Assembly: GCF_034043515.1 (NCBI RefSeq)
Contig: NZ_CP138214.1
Span: 1,736,001-1,800,000, forward strand
From: Pseudomonas sp. MUP55
GTDB taxonomy: Bacteria; Pseudomonadota; Gammaproteobacteria; Pseudomonadales; Pseudomonadaceae
Length of the DNA: 64,000 nucleotides
Reading direction: 5' to 3'
Numbering within the stretch: the stretch's first letter is position 1; every line of letters begins with the position of its first letter. Positions 58,176-64,000 of this stretch are shown here, piece by piece. A model generated the notes under the pieces. The model saw nothing but the letters and a program-made list of their open reading frames with translations, searched no databases and was not told the DNA's origin. Position numbers and translations under genes: made by a program.

Positions 58176-58406
58176 ATGCGTGGTGTTAAGCGCGTTGTGG
58201 CGGTATTGATTGCAGTGTTTGCGGCGTTGGTGGTCTTGGCATTTGTGCTGGAGAACCAGCAGGGTGTGGCGCTGTCGTTCCTGGGTTGGAGTACTGCGCA
58301 GATGCCGGTGGCGGTGTTTGTGGTGGTGGCTTTGATTGTGGGGATGTTGATTGGGCCTCTGTTGGGGGTGGTTGTGCGTAGGCGTCGGCATAAGGCGATC
58401 GCATAG
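58176..58406 (+). CDS. lapA: LapA-domain (DUF1049) inner-membrane protein
   Basis: A 76-residue protein with two membrane helices (about 6-25 and 44-68) around the hydrophilic NQQGVALSFLGWSTAQ loop, and a basic C-terminus RRRRHKAIA. This is the LapA domain, which in E. coli works with LapB in lipopolysaccharide assembly. AGGAGAAGGAT supplies the SD. It follows ihfB by 24 bases. The gene name follows the domain; the adhesin also called LapA is unrelated. Confidence 0.82.
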   Translation: MRGVKRVVAVLIAVFAALVVLAFVLENQQGVALSFLGWSTAQMPVAVFVVVALIVGMLIGPLLGVVVRRRRHKAIA

Positions 58407-58449
58407 AGGATGGTCCGACTAGCCAACGCGATCGAATGAGTGGCACGGT

Positions 58450-58487
58450 AGACCGTTTGTCAGAAATTCCAGTGTGCTAAACGGTCT
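58450..58487 (+). terminator. 9-bp hairpin downstream of lapA
   Basis: AGACCGTTT (58450-58458) and AAACGGTCT (58479-58487) are perfect reverse complements with a 20-base loop. There is no following T run, so it may be a rho-assisted terminator or a protein site marking the edge of the O-antigen region. Confidence 0.4.
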
Positions 58488-58549
58488 CAGTCTACAGATC
58501 TCCCTGCCTACGTTGCTTCCCCCCTATTTTGCGACGCCTTCCTCAAAAA

Positions 58550-58575
58550 GTCAGATTTGTCTGACATACATGTCA
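58550..58575. promoter_or_regulatory. Two overlapping dyads upstream of wzz
   Basis: GTCAGA-TTTG-TCTGAC (58550-58565) and TGACAT-AC-ATGTCA (58562-58575) share the bases TGAC. They lie about 180 bases before wzz in the 348-base gap, where the rest is AT-rich with no other feature recognised. They look like competing operator sites for the O-antigen operon promoter. Confidence 0.5.
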
Positions 58576-58753
58576 AGTCTTGTAATATGCCAGAGAGATG
58601 GCAGAATGGAATCTGTTCTCGATAACAGGCATTTTGTGCGCTCGAAATTTGGCAGAGACGCTGGGTTTTGGCGGTTATCCAATTAAAATAAAAAATACGC
58701 AATTTTGTCTGCATAACGAGCCCGCAGTTTCTCTTTGAAGGCAGGTTTTTGTT

Positions 58754-60067
58754 GTGAGTAGTAGCTTTCGTGTCCCCATGGACTCTTCGTCCGCCGAAAT
58801 TGATCTAGCAGTGATTTTCAACGCTGTCTGGCAACAAAAAAAGCTGATCGTGTTCGTAGCTTTTAGCATTACGCTGCTTTCGGTGGCCTATGCCTACTGG
58901 GTTACGCCCGAATATCAAGTCAGCAGTGTTTTGCGGCCCGCAGCGATCAACGAACTAGACGCCCTGAACCGCTCTGAGGTCTACAGGCTTCCACCTAATG
59001 AAGCGCTGACCAGAGTTGGAGCTGCGCTGGAGTCTTATGATACTAGATTGGGTTTTTTTCGAGAAAATCGAAATTTGTTCAGTAAATTCGAACAGCCTGG
59101 TCGTACCTTAGAGCAGAGTTTTGAAGAGTTTAATCGGAACTCAATTAGTGTAGTGTTGCCGGACCCTAAGAAGTCAGACTTATTGAGTACGTATATTCGA
59201 TTGGAGATGACGTATCCGAAAGGTATCAACGGTGTGGCTATTCTTAATGGTTTCGTAAAGTATGCAATTGATGCCGAGAGGGCTCAAGTTGCTGCTGATA
59301 TGAATGTAATTATTAAAAATCGGTTGATGGAGCTAAAAGGTAAGCTGGATGCTGCGCGCGCAAATTACGAAAACGATAAAGAAGCTAAAATTGCTACATT
59401 GCTTGAGGCAGATAATCTTAAGCAAGCCCAGTTACAGGATGAACTGAAAGCTCTTCGTTTGCAGCTTAGGACCCTACGTGTTGACCGTATTGCTCAACTA
59501 GATGAAGCAATTGTCATTGCTAAGTCTTTAGGCATAAAAAAGCCCACCACCCCTTCTGCCCTAAGTGAATCTGATCACTCAGGATCGTCAAGTGTAATGC
59601 GCACAGAAATCAATAACCAACAAATTCCCCTCTATTTTATGGGTGTTGAGACGCTGGAAGCTGAGCGTACGGCCCTAAAGCAGCGAAAGTCAGATGATTT
59701 TACCGAAGGGCGTATTGCCCAGATAGCTAGAGAATTACAGCTGCTGAAAGAAAATCGGCAAATCGAAATGCTGAATCGTCGTGAAAACGAAGATCTTTTT
59801 TTGAGCGGCATAGAACCTCTGCGGGCAGAAATGGCACGTTTGAATAGCCTGAATAATATTGATTTGAGCGCACTTAAGCTTGTTGCTATAGATCAGGAAG
59901 CGCTTGAGCCGTTGTATCCTATTAAACCACAGAAACGTTTAATTGTTTTGGCTGGGCTATTCATTGGTATTTGTTTGGGGGTCGCTCTTGCGCTGTTGAT
60001 AAGTATCATTCGCCCCGCTCGTAAGTCGATAAAACTAGCCGAACAATGTCAAATCGGTCTTCAATAA
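58754..60067 (+). CDS. wzz: O-antigen chain-length determinant Wzz
   Basis: A 437-residue polysaccharide co-polymerase. It starts with GTG (AAGG 12 bases upstream). TM1 at about 34-54 (KLIVFVAFSITLLSVAYAYWV), a long periplasmic coiled-coil region (about 150-350), and TM2 at about 396-418 (RLIVLAGLFIGICLGVALALLI) preceded by the Pro motif LYPIKPQKR. It controls the modal length of O-antigen made by Wzy. The AT-rich composition begins here, marking the O-antigen cluster. The orientation and position next to ihfB/lapA match the Pseudomonas O-antigen locus. Confidence 0.9.
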   Translation: MSSSFRVPMDSSSAEIDLAVIFNAVWQQKKLIVFVAFSITLLSVAYAYWVTPEYQVSSVLRPAAINELDALNRSEVYRLPPNEALTRVGAALESYDTRLGFFRENRNLFSKFEQPGRTLEQSFEEFNRNSISVVLPDPKKSDLLSTYIRLEMTYPKGINGVAILNGFVKYAIDAERAQVAADMNVIIKNRLMELKGKLDAARANYENDKEAKIATLLEADNLKQAQLQDELKALRLQLRTLRVDRIAQLDEAIVIAKSLGIKKPTTPSALSESDHSGSSSVMRTEINNQQIPLYFMGVETLEAERTALKQRKSDDFTEGRIAQIARELQLLKENRQIEMLNRRENEDLFLSGIEPLRAEMARLNSLNNIDLSALKLVAIDQEALEPLYPIKPQKRLIVLAGLFIGICLGVALALLISIIRPARKSIKLAEQCQIGLQ

Positions 60068-60213
60068 ACTCATTTTTACCATTCAAGAAGCATCAGCGTC
60101 ATCAAAGTTATGGGCAGTTGATAACTCGTTGACGTCGATTAGGGAAAATCGGCCCATAAGGTGTATCATAATCCCGGTAAGAAATTTTTTAAAATTGGTG
60201 GTAAGGGGCATTT

Positions 60214-60435
60214 ATGGGTAAGCGTCAATTTTTGACGATTTCTATATGGCTAAATTTAGGAGGCGTTGCTCTCGGTATCATTTTGGAGTCTGATGATCGA
60301 AAGCTGGGTTTTGTTGCGGAAAAGGTAGATGAAGGCATTTTGGTATCGGCGTAACCCGCTGAAGGTTTGAAGGACTGCGATGTTGTGAAGGGTGAGATTC
60401 TTTTTCATTCGGGGGCATATCGGAGCATATGTTGA
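60214..60435 (+). pseudogene. Broken small ORF with PDZ-like sequence
   Basis: An ATG at 60214 after a GGTAAGGGG SD opens 46 codons with a hydrophobic N-terminus (MGKRQFLTISIWLNLGG) and LGFVAEKVDEGILVSA, stopped by TAA at 60352. In the same frame beyond the stop the reading continues PAEGLKDCDVVKGEILFHSG to TGA at 60435. The joined product resembles the core of a PDZ domain (xVxxGSPAExAGLKDGDVI). It is probably the remnant of a small membrane-anchored PDZ protein. The remaining sequence of the 435-base gap between wzz and wzx shows nothing else. Confidence 0.4.
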
Positions 60436-60501
60436 GAATAATTAGCCACCTTCTGGTGGATAAATGAGTATCTTGGGGTAGTGTGAGTCGCGAAATGTAC
60501 T

Positions 60502-61755
60502 ATGATTAAGTCCATAATCAATATTGGTTCTCAGGCGCTTGCGAAGCTGATGTTTTCCATCGTCTCACTAAAAGTAATAGCCTATTACGCAGGACCTTCT
60601 GGCATGGCAGCACTAGGCCAGTTGCAAGCTTTTTTGCAAATTGCCAGCGCCGGGGCATCCTCGGTAACATCGACAGGGGTAGTCAAGCTAGTATCTGAAG
60701 GTAAAGTACGGCAAGAAAAGGTCATTGCTTGTTCGTTCTTTCTTTTGTTGGTGTATAGCGCAATTTTGTTTTTAGTTTTCTCCGCTTTTGTCGACGTAAT
60801 ATCCGACTTTTTCTTTGGGAAGCAGTGGCGTTATGCACTACTTACATTGCCGCTAGCAGCTTTTTTTCTCGGTGTTAACAGTCTTTTTGTTTCTTACTAT
60901 AATGGGGTCCAGAATTACCGTCTGTACTTTTTATATTCAATATCGTTATCGTTTTTGACTTCGATTACAACGATTGTCATTACTGTGTATTTTCACTTGG
61001 AAGGCGCTATTTATTCTGTCGTATTTGCTCCAGTAATTGCGGGAGGGGCATTGCTGTTTTTTTTCAGGGGATGGGGTCGGATAAAAAGCTCAAGTAATCT
61101 CGAAGATTTTAAACCCATTGCAAAAACACTCCTGCAATTTTCCTTAATGGCGTTGGTTTCTGCTGTCGTAGTATACGGTGGACAAATTTATCTGAGGTAC
61201 TTTATTTCGGATAACGTATCTGTGTCAGCTTCAGGCCTTTGGTATTCCGCTACCCGGCTTTCGGATATCTACATCGGAATAGCGAGTGTATTGTTTTCTA
61301 CTATATTGCTACCGAGGTATTCGAGCATTAATGGAGAAGATTTGACTTTTGAGGTTTGGAAGGTTTTTAAGGTTGCAATTGCCTTTGCATTTTTAATGGT
61401 TGTATGTGTAAGGCTTTTATCGGGAATAGTTGTTGGGCTTATATATGGTGCGGATTTTAGCGCAGCAGCGAATGTTCTTGACTTATATGTTATCGGCGAT
61501 GCGCTAAAAGTTCTCACCTGGGTGTTCTTATACGTTTTTATAGCGAAACAGAAGGTTTTATTCTATCTTGTCTATGAGGTGATTACAGCATTAATGTATG
61601 TTGGTTTTTCAATAATGGCTTTTCGATATTTTGAGTTTTCCAATATGGCGCTTGGCTATATTGTTCAGTCTGCTTTTTCCTTAGGGGTGTTGTTGTGTTG
61701 GTTTTTAAAATTTTCCGATAAGTTAACGCCGCACGCTGAGACAACTAATGTTTGA
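60502..61755 (+). CDS. wzx: O-antigen flippase Wzx
   Basis: A 417-residue polytopic protein (about 12 helices) of the polysaccharide-transporter family. N-terminus MIKSIINIGSQALAKLMFSIVSLKVIAYYAGPSGMAALGQLQAFLQIASAGASS is typical of WzxE-like translocases that flip Und-PP-linked repeat units. Charged loops are few and basic inside. The AT-rich sequence agrees with cluster membership. It overlaps wzy by eight bases. Confidence 0.87.
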   Translation: MIKSIINIGSQALAKLMFSIVSLKVIAYYAGPSGMAALGQLQAFLQIASAGASSVTSTGVVKLVSEGKVRQEKVIACSFFLLLVYSAILFLVFSAFVDVISDFFFGKQWRYALLTLPLAAFFLGVNSLFVSYYNGVQNYRLYFLYSISLSFLTSITTIVITVYFHLEGAIYSVVFAPVIAGGALLFFFRGWGRIKSSSNLEDFKPIAKTLLQFSLMALVSAVVVYGGQIYLRYFISDNVSVSASGLWYSATRLSDIYIGIASVLFSTILLPRYSSINGEDLTFEVWKVFKVAIAFAFLMVVCVRLLSGIVVGLIYGADFSAAANVLDLYVIGDALKVLTWVFLYVFIAKQKVLFYLVYEVITALMYVGFSIMAFRYFEFSNMALGYIVQSAFSLGVLLCWFLKFSDKLTPHAETTNV

Positions 61756-62911
61756 CTATAATTTAGTATACCTCGCTGTCTGGGGACTTGCCTTTATATC
61801 GATTCTGGTTCGGAATTTAAAGGTCGATTACCTCTATGTAATGCAGATCAGTATTTTAACCTTGTTTTTGGCTCTGAAATTTGAGACTGGTTATGATTGG
61901 CCGGTTTACGAGGCCCATTTCTTCAATGTTTCAGCAGGAGAATCCTTTAATCTTAATTTTGAAATTGGCTACGAGCTTTTAGTCCATATGTTTTCGGCTA
62001 TGGGCTTCAAGTTTCACCAATTTATAGCGATTGTGAGTATTTTAGAAGTTATATTAGTTGCTGCAGCTGTACGATTTTTCTTCCCGAACTATCGCCTCTG
62101 GGTTATGGCAATAATTTTTGCCATTCCTGATTTTTATTTGATCCCCTATTTTTCACTCGTACGGCAGGGTTTGGCTGCCAGTTTATTTTTTTATGGGGTG
62201 CGTTACTATGCGGAGAATAAAAGATTTTTATCATGGCTTATTTTCGGTTTGGCTGTATCTCTACATTACTCGGTTGTTGGAGCGTTAATTTTATTTTCTT
62301 TGGCATTCAAAATAAAATTAAGTAAAAATGTATTTTTGACTCTCTTTGCATTGTCGGTTTTCTTTTACCTTTCGTCGATAGACGTTGTCCGCTCTTTCGT
62401 CGAACAAATAGTTGTCTACTTGGATCCCAAGTATATGATCTACCTAGATCGAGATGTTTATAATGCTTCGATGCTCTATCGGGGCGTTTATGCTTGCGTT
62501 TCGGCGATTATATTTGCATTGATATACATGTCCTGGCGGCGCCAGGATTTCGAATCATCTGATCCAAAGTTGTCGCCGAGTATTCATCGTTTAGCAATGT
62601 TCGGTATACTTATCCCTTTGGTTGTGTATGGTTTTCCGACGTTTTCAACGCGGTATCAGTTTTTCTTTTGTATTTTTACCGTAGGTATTAGTTTTACTTC
62701 TCTTGCGCGCTTTAATGCTCGTGATCGCTTTGCGGTTCTAATGGTGACTTGTTTCTTGGCTTATATTCCCTTTTATCGTTTCTTGAGTAACCCTCTATCT
62801 ATTGTTTATATTCCATATCAAAGCCAAATATTTTTTGATAAGAGCAACTCAACTGGTCAGCAGCGAACCGATGACTTATTAAATCAACTTGATGTCCTAT
62901 GGTCGAAGTGA
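61748..62911 (+). CDS. wzy: O-antigen polymerase, EpsG-type Wzy
   Basis: A 387-residue polytopic membrane protein (about 10 helices). KFETGYDWPVYEAHF near the first loop and YFSLVRQGLAASLFFYGVRYY with RQ in the family motif fit the EpsG family of polymerases; FPTFSTRYQFFF is the later conserved patch. It polymerises repeat units in the periplasm, with length set by Wzz. Identity as the polymerase is by fold type and location between wzx and a glycosyltransferase. Confidence 0.8.
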   Translation: MFDYNLVYLAVWGLAFISILVRNLKVDYLYVMQISILTLFLALKFETGYDWPVYEAHFFNVSAGESFNLNFEIGYELLVHMFSAMGFKFHQFIAIVSILEVILVAAAVRFFFPNYRLWVMAIIFAIPDFYLIPYFSLVRQGLAASLFFYGVRYYAENKRFLSWLIFGLAVSLHYSVVGALILFSLAFKIKLSKNVFLTLFALSVFFYLSSIDVVRSFVEQIVVYLDPKYMIYLDRDVYNASMLYRGVYACVSAIIFALIYMSWRRQDFESSDPKLSPSIHRLAMFGILIPLVVYGFPTFSTRYQFFFCIFTVGISFTSLARFNARDRFAVLMVTCFLAYIPFYRFLSNPLSIVYIPYQSQIFFDKSNSTGQQRTDDLLNQLDVLWSK

Positions 62912-62920
62912 CGGTAGCTT

Positions 62921-64000
62921 ATGAAAAAAAATGTAGTTTTACTCACAACTAAATACGCTGAACACAAGTCAGATGCTTGGCTGACGAATGAGATGGCATA
63001 TTCGTTCAGAGACGATGGATACAGCATGTGCGCTGTGGTATTTTCTTGGCTTCGAGATGACCCAAAATCATCAGTTAAAGAAATAGATGGTGTAAAAGTT
63101 GTCAGGATTAGGTTATTCGATTTTTTTTATACAACAGGTTTTATTGGTACTGCTTTAAAGGTTTTTTTGTTCCCATATTGGGCGCGAATAATTATTAGAA
63201 AACATATTAAAGAGTGTGACCTGCTAATTGCCAACACGCCTTGCGTTACCATTGTTGGGTTGTCGAATTTTTTTAAGCGTAACTACCAAGCTAAGTCTTA
63301 CCTTGTATTGTGGGATTTTTTTCCGTTCTATCTTAAAGATTTGGGTGCTATCAGGAACAAGTTTTTCTTCGGGTTTTTTCAACGCCTAGAAACTAAGATG
63401 TATCGTACCTTTGACCGTATTGGTTGTATGACTAAGGGGAATATTAAGTTTCTACTGGAGAACTATCCAGGTGTTGATCGGTCTCGCGTAGAAATACTTC
63501 CGCTTTGGGCTAAGGTAAAAATCGTAGAGCCGGTGGATAAAGCCGCTGTCAGAGCGAAGTACAACCTGCCAATGGACAAAGTTATTGCTGTGTATGGCGG
63601 TGCAATGTCCATAGTTCAAGAGCTTGAAAATATCTTGGAGTTGGCAAGGTTGAGTTTTGAAGCAAAAGATAACGTCTGCTTTCTATTTATAGGTAAAGGT
63701 ACTGAGCGTGAGCGTTTGGAGAGTAGTGCCTTAAATCAGGGTCTAACGAATGTGACATTCTTAGACTACGTACCTCGTGACGAATATCAAAACGTCGTCC
63801 AGGCTAGTGATATCGGATTGATTTCTCTGTCGAGTAAACTAAGCGTGCCAAGCTTTCCCTCTAAGTCCGTCGACTACTTTAAAGTATCTTTGCCGATCTT
63901 GGCGTCACTTGACGCGGTAACCGATTTTGGGAGCATTCTGCAAAACGATATCAAAGCAGGATTTTCCGTCTTGGCAGGTAAAAGCCATGAGCTACATGAC
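62921..64000 (+). CDS. GT4-family glycosyltransferase, C-terminus beyond window
   Basis: The frame is open from ATG 62921 to the window end (360 codons, 3' truncated). It begins MKKNVVLLTTKYAEHKSDAWL. The N-domain has DLLIANTPCVTIVGL and YLVLWDFFPFYLKDLG; the C-domain has VIAVYGGAMSIVQELENILELA, FLFIGKGTERERLES, NVTFLDYVPRDEYQNVVQASDIGLISL and FPSKSVDYFKVSLPILA. This GT-B pattern with the FPSK..D/E..K end is of GT4 enzymes such as WbuB-like transferases. It should transfer a sugar in O-unit assembly; donor and linkage unknown. It starts nine bases after wzy. Confidence 0.85.
   Translation, partial: MKKNVVLLTTKYAEHKSDAWLTNEMAYSFRDDGYSMCAVVFSWLRDDPKSSVKEIDGVKVVRIRLFDFFYTTGFIGTALKVFLFPYWARIIIRKHIKECDLLIANTPCVTIVGLSNFFKRNYQAKSYLVLWDFFPFYLKDLGAIRNKFFFGFFQRLETKMYRTFDRIGCMTKGNIKFLLENYPGVDRSRVEILPLWAKVKIVEPVDKAAVRAKYNLPMDKVIAVYGGAMSIVQELENILELARLSFEAKDNVCFLFIGKGTERERLESSALNQGLTNVTFLDYVPRDEYQNVVQASDIGLISLSSKLSVPSFPSKSVDYFKVSLPILASLDAVTDFGSILQNDIKAGFSVLAGKSHELHD

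Noticed and set aside
58600..58753. JUMPstart/ops element before the O-antigen genes
   Set aside because: GGCGGT occurs (58671) but the full GGCGGTAGC core is absent.

Overview
The window is chromosomal DNA of a Pseudomonas, most likely of the P. fluorescens group. Two long blocks match the conserved Pseudomonas gene order: copS-copR-cupredoxin-queF-DUF4404-PhnX-like-mlaA-pilZ-rssB-rssC-tal-dusA (1-9366), and yciK-mupP-ubiG-MTA deaminase-mtnA-gyrA-serC-pheA-hisC-tyrA/aroA-cmk-rpsA-ihfB-lapA followed by an O-antigen locus (41059-64000). The GGGGGCTTGCCCCC and GAGCGAGCTTGCTCGC palindromic intergenic elements, present about a dozen times, are also typical of this group. No tRNA, rRNA, CRISPR array, complete insertion sequence or prophage was seen.

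Layout. 1-1572: copper-sensing two-component system and a divergent periplasmic cupredoxin, with a CopR-box-like dyad between them. 1639-9366: housekeeping genes (queuosine, outer-membrane lipid asymmetry, c-di-GMP, RpoS-type partner switching, transaldolase, tRNA dihydrouridine). 9420-14220: a variable region with a BrnT/BrnA toxin-antitoxin pair, a cluster of short repeats, an AT-rich two-gene cassette (NdpA-like nucleoid protein plus an unknown membrane protein), a structured leader in front of a DUF6124 gene, and a small lipoprotein. 14311-32691: metabolic and transport genes, including malate:quinone oxidoreductase, FabV enoyl reductase, PpnN nucleosidase, an AspH-type hydroxylase, a VapBC-like module, three LysR genes each divergent from a target gene, and a divergent porin/xanthine-permease pair.

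32790-40921 is a plant- or peptide-responsive module resembling the PipR system: a LuxR solo, a proline-iminopeptidase-like hydrolase on one side, and on the other a second such hydrolase in a tight operon with a complete dipeptide-type ABC importer. Two lux-box-like 20-bp dyads, one before each transcription unit, fit the LuxR protein controlling both.

41059-58406 holds core genes: cell-wall recycling, ubiquinone, MTA salvage, DNA gyrase A, the serine/aromatic operon serC-pheA-hisC-tyrA/aroA-cmk-rpsA with coupled or overlapping junctions, and IHF beta. From about 58.7 kb base composition becomes AT-rich and the O-antigen cluster begins: wzz, a broken PDZ-like ORF, wzx, wzy and a GT4 glycosyltransferase cut by the window end.

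Best candidates for undescribed biology are the NdpA plus membrane-protein cassette (10621-13042), the DUF6124 leader with two copies of a decamer flanking its complement (13276-13481), the lux-box-like pair around the LuxR solo, and overlapping dyads upstream of the O-antigen cluster (58550-58575). All calls come from reading the sequence and recalled family knowledge; no database search was run.
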